DNA of 64,000 nt from JAWLHU01 sp049324875 (GTDB lineage: Bacteria > Bacillota > Sulfobacillia > Symbiobacteriales > Symbiobacteriaceae), in NCBI GenBank assembly GCA_049324875.1, contig JBMONC010000084.1, forward strand, positions 1-64,000, read 5' to 3'. The translations under genes were made by a program, and so were the position numbers. Within the stretch, counting starts at the first letter, position 1; each line of letters starts with the position of its first letter. The notes beneath the pieces are model-generated. The model was not told where the DNA came from, did not search any database, and saw nothing but the letters and a program-made list of their open reading frames with translations. Shown piece after piece: positions 55,152-61,993 of this stretch.

Positions 55152-55333
55152 TGAGCAAGACCGCCCCCTGCCCCCGCTGCACCGGCGGCGGGATGATCAC
55201 CACCGGCGAGCACTGCCCTGAGTGCGCCGGACACCCCTTTGCGAGCCTCGACGGCGTGACGCTGGTCTGCGAGCACTGCCACGGCACCGGCAAGCAGAAC
55301 GTGCCCTGCCCCGACTGCGCAGAGACAGAGTAG
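55151..55333 (+). CDS. Zinc-ribbon miniprotein of the fdh operon
   Basis: A 60-residue protein with four CxxC pairs: CPRCTGGG, CPECAG, CEHCHGTGKQ and CPDCAE. The arrangement CxxCxGxG is like the DnaJ cysteine-rich zinc domain. Start ATG 55151 overlaps the fdhC stop (TGATG) with GGAGGGAAGG upstream, so it is translated with the dehydrogenase. Possibly an assembly factor or metal/redox sensor; no function can be assigned. Confidence 0.8.
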   Translation: MSKTAPCPRCTGGGMITTGEHCPECAGHPFASLDGVTLVCEHCHGTGKQNVPCPDCAETE

Positions 55334-55341
55334 ACCCGATC

Positions 55342-55373
55342 GCCCGGGCCGTCGGACCGACGGCTCGGGCTTT
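55342..55373 (+). terminator. Terminator after the zinc-ribbon gene
   Basis: A 12-bp stem with one G-T pair (55342-55353 with 55359-55370) followed by TTTCACC. It could limit expression of the downstream fdhE genes relative to fdhABC. Confidence 0.65.
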
Positions 55374-55406
55374 CACCATCGCTTCATCATCGGAGGGTTG
55401 CCTTTC

Positions 55407-55817
55407 ATGTTAATGGAGATCTCGATCCGGCAGGGGAAGTACGCCCCGGGCCGGCTGATTTCGCCCAGGACCGAGGTGCTCTACTGGACCCCGGTTCGAA
55501 AGGATGCGGCGGGAAACCAGACCGGCGAGCTCGTCTGCCGGAACGTCACGGAGCTCCGCTTCACCAAGCCGGCCGCCTCCGCCAACTTCCACGTGGTGGT
55601 GCGCGGGCAGCCGGGGCCAGACGGTATCGGCGAGGAGTGGACCATCGTCCTACCGTCAGAGCGGACGGGCCTGCTTTTCGTCCCCGTGGGCTTCGCTGCA
55701 GAGCAGTCGATCATGGGCGCCGTCTACCGGCTGCCCCAGCCCCGGGATATCCGCCTGCTCGCCGACCTGTACGCCGGGATGCCCGGGATCAACCTGACGG
55801 TTCAGCTCTTGTCGTAG
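55407..55817 (+). CDS. Unknown protein between fdhC and fdhE
   Basis: 136 residues, soluble, predicted beta-rich with no membrane span (MEISIRQGKYAPGRLISPRT at the start, then VTELRFTKPA, NFHVVVRGQP, WTIVLPSERTGLLFVPVGFA). I do not recognise the family. ATG 55407 is preferred, as GGAGGG lies about 10 nt upstream while the TTG at 55398 is adjacent to it. Its place, between terminator and fdhE, suggests a role in formate dehydrogenase maturation or regulation. Confidence 0.7.
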   Translation: MLMEISIRQGKYAPGRLISPRTEVLYWTPVRKDAAGNQTGELVCRNVTELRFTKPAASANFHVVVRGQPGPDGIGEEWTIVLPSERTGLLFVPVGFAAEQSIMGAVYRLPQPRDIRLLADLYAGMPGINLTVQLLS

Positions 55818-55866
55818 CACTCCCCGGCACCGCTGTCGGGGGCCTGGCACAAAGGAGTGACGCACT

Positions 55867-56664
55867 ATGCAGTCCCTGGAATTCCTGCGCACCTGGCGGG
55901 AGCGGACCCGCAAATGGCAGGAACGGGTTCCGGCCCCGAGCCCTCTCCCGTCGGATGTGGCCATGGAGGGCGCCTTCCTGACGGGCGAGCCGCTGATCAC
56001 CCTGGTGGAGCCCGTGATCGACCCGGACCTCTTTGCTGATGTGCTGAGCGACCTGACCAGCCTGTACGCCCAGACCCGGCCTGAAGTCGGGCCGGTGGTC
56101 GGGGCGCTGGCCCGCAGTTCACCCGCGGAGCGGCGGGCGCTGGCTGAAGCGCTCCTCGCGGGCCACGGGCCGGGGGAGTGGGCCGACCGGCATGGGCTGA
56201 GCACCGCCGCCGAGACGCTGCTCACCCTGGCTGGCCTGGCGCTCCAGCCCTTCATGGCCCGCTTTGCGGCGGCGGTGACGGCCCATGCCCCCCTGGCCAT
56301 GTGGCGGCAGAACTTCTGCCCGGTCTGCGGCACCCAGCCGGATGTCTGCCGGATCGATCCGGACAACCTCCGCTTCCTCCACTGCCCCCAGTGCGACACC
56401 CAGTGGGAGCACCACCGGCTCACCTGCGCCAACTGCGACTCCGACGATGTCAAGAAGGTCCATCTGCTGACACTGGAGTCGCTGGAGCCGTGGCGGGTGG
56501 AGCTGTGCGAGGTCTGCGGCGGGTATATCAAGACCCTTGACCAGCGGCACGGCGGCCTGCTGGCCATGCCCAAGGTCGACCTCTACCTGGAGGATGCCCG
56601 CACCCTCCAGCTGGACCTCCTGGCCGAGCAGGAGGGCTACCGGCGAGGAGGGCGGGCGCAGTGA
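55867..56664 (+). CDS. fdhE: FdhE, formate dehydrogenase accessory protein
   Basis: 265-residue cytosolic rubredoxin-like chaperone for respiratory formate dehydrogenase. Four CxxC-type pairs: FCPVCGTQP, HCPQCDTQ, TCANCDSDD and LCEVCGGYIKTLD, with the conserved YIKTLD. The N-terminal helical part (residues 1-150) is divergent. AAAGGAGTG site before ATG. Overlaps the next gene by 4 nt. Confidence 0.92.
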   Translation: MQSLEFLRTWRERTRKWQERVPAPSPLPSDVAMEGAFLTGEPLITLVEPVIDPDLFADVLSDLTSLYAQTRPEVGPVVGALARSSPAERRALAEALLAGHGPGEWADRHGLSTAAETLLTLAGLALQPFMARFAAAVTAHAPLAMWRQNFCPVCGTQPDVCRIDPDNLRFLHCPQCDTQWEHHRLTCANCDSDDVKKVHLLTLESLEPWRVELCEVCGGYIKTLDQRHGGLLAMPKVDLYLEDARTLQLDLLAEQEGYRRGGRAQ

Positions 56665-57851
56665 AAACGCCCCACCTGATCACCGAGCCTAGCCCGACCG
56701 CCCGGGAGCGACTGGCCGAGTACCGGGCCCGGGGCGGCTACGCCGGGCTGGCGAGGGCCCGGGCCGAGGGCGGTCGCTGGGCGCTGGAGCAGGTCCATCT
56801 GGCCGGACTGCGCGGCCGGGGGGGCAGCGGCAAGGGCGCCCCCGTGGCCGAGAAGTGGCGGAAGGTGGCCCGGGCGGCCGGCATCGCCAAGTACGTGATC
56901 GGCAACGGCGCCGAGTCTTCACCCGTCAGCCGGAAGGACCGGTACCTGCTCACCTACTTCCCCCACCGGGTGCTGGAGGGGCTCCTGATCGCCTGCGCCG
57001 CCGTGGGGGCCGACCAGGCCTACCTCTTTGTGCGGGGCGACGCCGAGGAGGCGCTGGCAGCGGTGGAGGCGGCGCTGGAGGAAGCCCGGGAGGCGGGGCT
57101 GCTGGGCGCTGTGGCGGTAGAGCTTCAGCCCTCCGCCCCCAGCTACATCTCCGGCGAGGAGACCGCCGTCATCGACTCCCTGGAGGGGCTGGAGGGGCTG
57201 CCCCAGCCCAAGCCCCCCTACCCCGAGGAGATCGGCCTGCGGGGCTGCCCCACCGTCCTGAACAACGTGGAGACGCTTGCGGCGGCAGCCGCCATCCTCA
57301 GGCTGGGGGTGGAGGGCTTCCGGGCCCTTGGCACCCCCGACTGCCCCGGCACCGCCCTCTTCACCGTGACCGGTGCTGTCGGGCGGCCGGGGGTCTACGA
57401 GGTGCCCTACGGGACGCGGCTGGACGAGCTGCTCGCCCGGGCCGGCGCACCGGCCGCGGAGCAACTTCTGGCTGTGTTGCCCGGCGGTCTCAGCTCGGGG
57501 CCCCTGCGGCCCGACGAGCTCCACCTCCCCCTCACCTATGAGGCGCTGGCGGAGGCCGGCACCAGCATCGGGCCGGCGGCCATCGTCGTCTTCGCCAGGG
57601 CAGAGGCCAGCCTGTCCGCCGTGGTCAGGGAGACGGTCACCTTCTTGACCGAGGCCTCCTGCGGCCAGTGCCACGGCTGCAAGGAGGGGCACCGGCAGCT
57701 GGCGGGCGCCCTGCAGGCCGGGGAGACCGGGCTGGCCCGCGAGCTGGCCACCGTTCTGCTCTACGGGCGGGGCAACTGCGGCCACCCCACGGGCACGGCA
57801 CGCCTGGCGCTGCGAGCCCTGCAGGCCTTCCCCGAAAGCGACTGGCAGTGA
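56661..57851 (+). CDS. NuoF-like NADH-binding flavoprotein subunit
   Basis: 396 residues resembling NuoF/HoxF without an N-terminal thioredoxin-like domain. FMN/NADH loop LRGRGGSGKGAPVAEKW (family GLRGRGGAGFxxGxKW), NGAESSPVSRKDR (family ESEPGTxKDR), YISGEETAVIDSLEG, and the N3-type cluster motif SCGQCHGCKEG plus GNCG at the C-terminus. The glycine/acidic changes suggest altered nucleotide use. Start overlaps fdhE (ATGA-like, 4 nt). No NuoE or NuoG partner is nearby, so its redox partner is unknown; it could connect formate oxidation with NAD(P)H. Confidence 0.85.
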   Translation: MKTPHLITEPSPTARERLAEYRARGGYAGLARARAEGGRWALEQVHLAGLRGRGGSGKGAPVAEKWRKVARAAGIAKYVIGNGAESSPVSRKDRYLLTYFPHRVLEGLLIACAAVGADQAYLFVRGDAEEALAAVEAALEEAREAGLLGAVAVELQPSAPSYISGEETAVIDSLEGLEGLPQPKPPYPEEIGLRGCPTVLNNVETLAAAAAILRLGVEGFRALGTPDCPGTALFTVTGAVGRPGVYEVPYGTRLDELLARAGAPAAEQLLAVLPGGLSSGPLRPDELHLPLTYEALAEAGTSIGPAAIVVFARAEASLSAVVRETVTFLTEASCGQCHGCKEGHRQLAGALQAGETGLARELATVLLYGRGNCGHPTGTARLALRALQAFPESDWQ

Positions 57852-57856
57852 GCGTG

Positions 57857-57890
57857 ACGCCCACCACCATCCCCCGGTGGTGGGCGTTCT
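57857..57890 (+). terminator. Terminator of the fdh operon
   Basis: 12-bp perfect stem (57857-57868 with 57876-57887) with a 7-nt loop, 5 nt after the NuoF-like stop, followed by TCTGCGC. The U-run is short. Confidence 0.65.
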
Positions 57891-57981
57891 GCGCGCCCTG
57901 GTCCCCCCTGCGCCAAGGGCCTATCCACCAGGGACCCCGGATGGTCCGGAGGGATTGCCGCGCGTTCCACCCTTCGGGGAA

Positions 57982-58011
57982 TAGAACGTCTATGCCGGTT
58001 TGCGATAGCAT
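57982..58011 (+). promoter_or_regulatory. Shared upstream motif, copy 1
   Basis: TA-n2-A-n-GTCTAT, 12 nt, TAGCAT; GTCTAT is 73 nt before the ATG at 58061. The same arrangement (GTCTAT, 12 nt, TACGAT) occurs before the second paralogue. It does not match sigma-A well. Confidence 0.4.
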
Positions 58012-58060
58012 CTAGGTAGGCGGTCGAGGAATCCGACGGCCCCGACAAGGAGGGATCCGC

Positions 58061-58204
58061 ATGTTGCAGGAGGCGCACCGTATCTATAAGGATGCGTTCA
58101 AGCGTTCCGACTGGCTGACCCGCTTTCAGCTTCTCTATCTGGCCATCGTCCCGGTGGTCCTCGGCGCTGCGGCCCTCTACCTGATCTGGGCCGGCATGAA
58201 CTGA
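58061..58204 (+). CDS. Membrane miniprotein, paralogue 1
   Basis: 47 residues: MLQEAHRIYKDAFKRSDWLT, RFQLLYLAIVPVVLGAAALY, LIWAGMN. A charged amphipathic N-terminal half (about 20 residues) precedes one membrane helix of about 20 residues. AAGGAGGG lies 9 nt before the ATG. A paralogue of 45 residues lies at 58696-58833; the shared pattern is E-x-H-R-x-Y-x2-[AS]F-[KR]-x2-DWL-x-R-[FL]-Q-x-LYL-x2-VPV. Short for automated calling. Function unknown; could be a subunit or regulator of a membrane complex, or a small toxin-like peptide. Confidence 0.75.
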   Translation: MLQEAHRIYKDAFKRSDWLTRFQLLYLAIVPVVLGAAALYLIWAGMN

Positions 58205-58217
58205 AGCAGAAGCAGAG

Positions 58218-58253
58218 AACCGGCCCGCTCCCGTGGAGCGTGGCCGGTTTGCT
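58218..58253. terminator. Terminator shared by paralogue 1 and the convergent gene
   Basis: AACCGGCC-CGCTCC with GGAGCG-t-GGCCGGTT (58218-58231 with 58235-58249), a 3-nt loop, followed by TGCTTG. It stands between the stops of convergent genes. Confidence 0.8.
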
Positions 58254-58259
58254 TGTTTC

Positions 58260-58484
58260 CTAGCCGAGGTTCCCATCGCTCAGCTCATGGGCGATCAGTT
58301 CCCGCTGGCGCTGCATGAGGGCGATGCACTCCTCGCTGATCCGGTCCAGCTTCCGGTAAAGGTAGCGGGCCTCGGTCGCATCTCCTTGGCGGGCATCGGC
58401 CACGATCTCGTGGACCACCTCCCGCCGCTCATGCCCGAGGCTGCGCAGCTTCTCACCGATCTGCTCCAGCGTCCGATACTCCAT
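58260..58484 (-). CDS. Small helical protein of unknown function
   Basis: 74 residues, highly charged and helical: MEYRTLEQIGEKLRSLGHER, EVVHEIVADARQGDATEARY, DRISEECIALMQRQRELIAH. Likely a short coiled-coil or helical hairpin. The ribosome site is GGGGGATGATCG before ATG 58484. A possible -10 TACAAA lies about 90 nt upstream. It sits between the two miniprotein paralogues and converges on the first. No family recognised. Confidence 0.65.
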   Translation of the reverse strand: MEYRTLEQIGEKLRSLGHERREVVHEIVADARQGDATEARYLYRKLDRISEECIALMQRQRELIAHELSDGNLG

Positions 58485-58615
58485 CGATCATCCCCCGTTT
58501 CCGCGCTAGTATGCCCGAATCTGCCCGAACCTGAGTGCGCGGGGGATGGGGTGCCATCACTTTGTAGACTTTTGTATCATCTGTGTGACTATATAGGAAT
58601 CGCCTCTCCACCGAA

Positions 58616-58645
58616 TACCAGGTCTATTCCCAATCGTGATACGAT
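58616..58645 (+). promoter_or_regulatory. Shared upstream motif, copy 2
   Basis: GTCTAT (58622-58627), 12 nt, TACGAT (58640-58645); GTCTAT is 74 nt before the ATG at 58696. Matches the arrangement 73 nt before paralogue 1, so both genes may share one promoter or operator type. Confidence 0.4.
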
Positions 58646-58695
58646 CATGGTGAGCAAAGGACCGGGGCCCAGCCCCCGGGTGGGGAGGAATCGGC

Positions 58696-58833
58696 ATGAT
58701 GAGGGAGATCCATCGCGAGTATGCCCGGTCGTTCCGGGAAGGGGATTGGTTGGTCCGGCTGCAGCATCTCTACCTGTTGATGGTTCCGGTACTCATCGTC
58801 GGTCTCTCCATCTATCTGTCGGTCCGCTGGTAA
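58696..58833 (+). CDS. Membrane miniprotein, paralogue 2
   Basis: 45 residues: MMREIHREYARSFREGDWLV, RLQHLYLLMVPVLIVGLSIY, LSVRW. Same design as paralogue 1: charged amphipathic N-terminus, one membrane helix and a short tail. GGGGAGG precedes the ATG (58696; a second ATG follows at once). About 15 identical positions with paralogue 1, concentrated in the N-terminal half and the start of the helix. Unknown function. Confidence 0.75.
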   Translation: MMREIHREYARSFREGDWLVRLQHLYLLMVPVLIVGLSIYLSVRW

Positions 58834-58841
58834 ACGATCCG

Positions 58842-58870
58842 AGGGGCGCCTCCTATCCGGGGGCGCCCTT
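58842..58870. terminator. Terminator after paralogue 2
   Basis: A 12-bp stem with two G-T pairs (58842-58853 with 58859-58870), 5-nt loop, on both sides of the convergent gene's stop codon; + side continues CCTGTCTCTG. Confidence 0.55.
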
Positions 58871-59377
58871 CCTGTCTCTGCGCATCAGGTACCAGGCCCC
58901 GCCCAGCCCGCTGAGCAGCACCAGAGCCCCCGGTAGGAGCCACTGGTACCAGGGAGGGTCAGGAGCGCCTGCAGGGGCTCTGCCGGGGCCCAGCACCGCC
59001 TCCCACGCCGGATTCAGCGCCTGTCCGGGCTTGAGCAGGTAGAAGGGCTGGCAGACCTCGTTCCGCAGGCCCGACGTCTGCTGCCGGGCACCGATCAGGA
59101 GCTCATCCCCCACCCGGGGCATGCCTGACCAGTCCATCCGCTCCGTCGGTCCACCAAGCCCGAAGACCTCAACCTCCAGCACCGGCCCGCCGAAGCCCTT
59201 GTAGTAGCTGGAGACCCTCAGGCGCAGGTAGTGCTCCCGGATCTGGAGGATCCGCCCCCGGGCCACCACGTCCAGCCGATCCATCTGGTTGGCCAGGGGG
59301 ACACAAGAGACCGCTCCTGCGGGGGCGGCGAGAGCCACCAGCAGGACCACCAGGAGAATGACAGACCGCCACCGCAA
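58853..59377 (-). CDS. Secreted or membrane-anchored NTR-like protein
   Basis: 174 residues with a signal peptide (VILLVVLLVALAAPAGA) directly followed by a Cys (VSCVPLANQMDRLDVVARGR), a beta-rich domain (QIREHYLRLRVSSYYKGFGG; GDELLIGARQ; NEVCQPFYLL), a proline-rich linker and a C-terminal membrane helix (WLLPGALVLLSGLGGAWYLM) with a basic tail. The SC...DVVARG...YYKG pattern resembles bacterial NTR/TIMP-like OB domains. Function unknown; surface localisation predicted. Confidence 0.65.
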   Translation of the reverse strand: MRWRSVILLVVLLVALAAPAGAVSCVPLANQMDRLDVVARGRILQIREHYLRLRVSSYYKGFGGPVLEVEVFGLGGPTERMDWSGMPRVGDELLIGARQQTSGLRNEVCQPFYLLKPGQALNPAWEAVLGPGRAPAGAPDPPWYQWLLPGALVLLSGLGGAWYLMRRDRKGAPG

Positions 59378-59446
59378 AGGAGACCACCCCTTCCTCCCTT
59401 CGACGGCACGGGAAGGTCTCTGGTTCCAGGTCGGTGGCCTGAGGTC

Positions 59447-59629
59447 CTACCTGCCAGCCTCCGGGCCGAGTGCCCACAGCATCAGGGGGGCTCCGATCGC
59501 GATCGCAGCCAGCAGGAACCCTCCGGCCCCCGCAAGCCAGTCTCCGCCCTTCCCCAGCCTCCAGCCCCAGTGCGCTGCCCTGGCAGCGATCAACACCGAC
59601 ACGGCGATGATGGCCCATCGATCCCACAC
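59447..59629 (-). CDS. Small membrane protein downstream of gerC
   Basis: 60 residues with two probable helices: WAIIAVSVLIAARAAHWGWR and WLAGAGGFLLAAIAIGAPLM. GTG start at 59629 with GGAG about 12 nt upstream, 14 nt after the gerC stop, so it may be the last gene of the germination operon. Small membrane proteins (such as GerD-like or GerM-adjacent genes) accompany some ger operons, but no family match is seen. Confidence 0.5.
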   Translation of the reverse strand: MWDRWAIIAVSVLIAARAAHWGWRLGKGGDWLAGAGGFLLAAIAIGAPLMLWALGPEAGR

Positions 59630-59643
59630 CGCACTTCACACTC

Positions 59644-60888
59644 CTAGTTCTCCGGTATGTCGCTGGAGAGCAGCATGCCAAACCGGCGGATGAAGACGTC
59701 GGACTCCACCGTGACCTTCAGATCCGGAACCTTATCAGTCCAACGGTAGGCCACCCAGTCATCAAAGGTCGCAAACCGGGAGCGGAACAGCTGCCCAAAC
59801 CCCGCCGGATCGGCGCCCCAATCGCTGTAGACCTTGTCGGTGAGCGAACGGAAGAGCGGTGCCAGGTAGTCGTTGGCGATAGACCGCTCCAGCGCCCGCC
59901 GGTTCTCCGGCTGCGAGTAATCGGTCATGCCGGGGGTGGAGAGCAGTTCGGCCTCGAACTGGAGTCTGACGTGGATGATTGGGCGGTGATTGCGGAAATC
60001 CGCCCTGTACCGCGGCTTGTTCTCCTGGTGAAGCCGAATGGTGATGTAAACCCCCTCCTCCCGAGGGTCCGGCACCGACATGTAGACCTTCCCCATCTCA
60101 CCGCGCAGCGCCAGTACCGCAGCCGTCTCGTCCACGGAGAGGGTTCCGGCCAGCCTGTCCCCCCGGAAGATCGCCGTCCCCATAAACTCCGCCGGGTTTC
60201 CGCCGTTGCGCGGCACCTCTCCGCCCTTCAGAGAGCGGCCGCCCATGGCGGGGAGTTCACTGCCTGGCTGTTCCTTGGCCATCTCGTTCACCCCCACCAC
60301 GGCGATCATCGGGTCGACGCCGGGTGAACTGAGGCGAGCGTAGTAATGCTGGAGCTGAACCGGCGGGCTCAGGTGGAACCGCTTCTGCACCAGCCGGGCC
60401 GTCTCAAAGAACTTCATCGGATTCAGGTCCCCGACAGGCCGGTTGTTAAGGAAGGGGTACAAGGCGGTTCCCCGCACCAGGTAGATGTTGGCTGACCGGC
60501 GGATCTGATTATGGCGCAGGAACTGACTGAGGAGGGGACCCAAGCCCTGGTTGGCGACCTCCTCGCCGAACCCGATCCAGCGCACATGCTCCAGGGAGAT
60601 CACCCGCATGATGCTGGGCTGAAGGAGCTGCACGGCTTGCTGCAGACTGGTGGCGCGGACGGTGATCACACCGGAGGCGAGCCTCCCGGGTTCGGCGGTG
60701 ACCGCTGTCAGCATCCCCAGGGTGAGCCGTTCGGCCTCGACGACACGAAAGGTCCAGAGGTACTCATCGCCCTGCGCGTCCACCCCGATGCTCGCGACGT
60801 AGATCGTGTCTTCGATTTCCCTGCGGTCCCAGCATCCGCTGAGCAGCAGGGAGAGAAGCATCAGCCCGGCTGCGCTCCACCTACGCAT
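59644..60888 (-). CDS. gerC: Spore germination protein C (Ger(x)C family lipoprotein)
   Basis: 414-residue lipoprotein subunit of a nutrient germinant receptor on the spore inner membrane. Lipobox LLLSGCWDRREIE with Cys19, then the family patterns VASIGVDAQGDEYLWTFRVV, SLEHVRWIGFGEEVANQG and RRSANIYLVRG; the C-terminal domain begins near RYRADFRNHRPIIHVRLQFE. Its start overlaps gerB by 8 nt. Two-letter gene naming is by family; the germinant is unknown. Confidence 0.92.
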   Translation of the reverse strand: MRRWSAAGLMLLSLLLSGCWDRREIEDTIYVASIGVDAQGDEYLWTFRVVEAERLTLGMLTAVTAEPGRLASGVITVRATSLQQAVQLLQPSIMRVISLEHVRWIGFGEEVANQGLGPLLSQFLRHNQIRRSANIYLVRGTALYPFLNNRPVGDLNPMKFFETARLVQKRFHLSPPVQLQHYYARLSSPGVDPMIAVVGVNEMAKEQPGSELPAMGGRSLKGGEVPRNGGNPAEFMGTAIFRGDRLAGTLSVDETAAVLALRGEMGKVYMSVPDPREEGVYITIRLHQENKPRYRADFRNHRPIIHVRLQFEAELLSTPGMTDYSQPENRRALERSIANDYLAPLFRSLTDKVYSDWGADPAGFGQLFRSRFATFDDWVAYRWTDKVPDLKVTVESDVFIRRFGMLLSSDIPEN

Positions 60889-61993
60889 GGGACTCGCCCC
60901 CGCGCCTACGGTGGCTCTTCCTGCGCCGGAACCAGGCCAGCAAGGTCACCACCAGGGGGAGCACAAAGAAGATCAGAAAGCCGGCACGCCTCAGGAAGAA
61001 GGTTCCGCCCGCGATCGCGGTCGCCAGGTTGGAGGGGCCCAGAGCGACCGCCAGGGTAGAGACCGCCAGGGGCAGCACCGCCCCCCGGTGATCCGGAAGA
61101 CGAAACGCCTCCTTGAACAGGTGGGCGCCAGCCATGAGCACCAGTCCGGTCCGGAGCACCGACCCGTAGGTCCAGACGACGATCCAGATCACATCCACCC
61201 GCTCCAGAAAGCGGCCGCCCTGGACGAGACGGCTCATCTCGAACAGGGGAAACGGGATGCCCAGCCCCGCCGGCAGCGGGAAGACCATGAGGTAAATGAG
61301 GATCACCAGCGACAAGGTCAGGGTTGCCCCCACGATGGAGTAGACCGTGCTCCGGACCAGTCGCTGCGAGGAGGGCAGAAAGCCGCAGAAGGTGAACAGG
61401 AGAACCAGCGGGCTGTAGTGGGATGTCAGGGGGAGCACCTCCTGCAGCGTCGGGAGGATCCCATGACCGGTTGCCGGCAGGACGTTCCGGAACTGCCCCC
61501 AGGCCACGTTCCCGATCAGGAGCAGGAGGATGCTGCCCAAAGTGGGCCACACGTAGAGGGAGGCAAGCCAGAAGGCGTTGGCCGGGGCCATCGCCGCACC
61601 CAGGGCACTGGCGATCAGCATGGTGGACATGGCAAAGGTCTGCGGGGTGTGAGGGTAGAGCGCCGTCACCACCAACTCGGCGGCCTGCCGCAGACTGAAC
61701 CCTGCGGAGGCCGCAATGGCAGCGTTGGACGCCAGGGCAACCAGGATGGCCAGGGGCCTCCCTCCACCGTCCAGGGCGAGGTGGATCAGGTTATGTCCGG
61801 TCCGCCTGGATAGCGCTATCAGCGTCGGCAGGACCATCAGCAGCACCGTGGCACCGGCCAACAGGACCACCCAGGGCGCCGCGGTAGAGGTGGAGGCGGC
61901 CACAGACCGGGGAAAGGCGTAGAACGCGGCAACCAGGAGCACGCCAAGGACCGAAGACCAGAGATGATAAGGGGGGATCTGCCTGGGCTTCAT
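60881..61993 (-). CDS. gerB: Spore germination protein B (GerAB/ArcD-type permease)
   Basis: 370-residue integral membrane subunit of the germinant receptor, from the amino acid-polyamine-cation transporter fold; about ten helices, including LWSSVLGVLLVAAFYAFPRS and FAMSTMLIASALGAAMAPAN. ATG 61993 overlaps the gerA stop (TGATG) and gives a standard length; the longer open frame upstream lies inside gerA. Probably binds or channels the germinant. Confidence 0.9.
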   Translation of the reverse strand: MKPRQIPPYHLWSSVLGVLLVAAFYAFPRSVAASTSTAAPWVVLLAGATVLLMVLPTLIALSRRTGHNLIHLALDGGGRPLAILVALASNAAIAASAGFSLRQAAELVVTALYPHTPQTFAMSTMLIASALGAAMAPANAFWLASLYVWPTLGSILLLLIGNVAWGQFRNVLPATGHGILPTLQEVLPLTSHYSPLVLLFTFCGFLPSSQRLVRSTVYSIVGATLTLSLVILIYLMVFPLPAGLGIPFPLFEMSRLVQGGRFLERVDVIWIVVWTYGSVLRTGLVLMAGAHLFKEAFRLPDHRGAVLPLAVSTLAVALGPSNLATAIAGGTFFLRRAGFLIFFVLPLVVTLLAWFRRRKSHRRRGGESHA

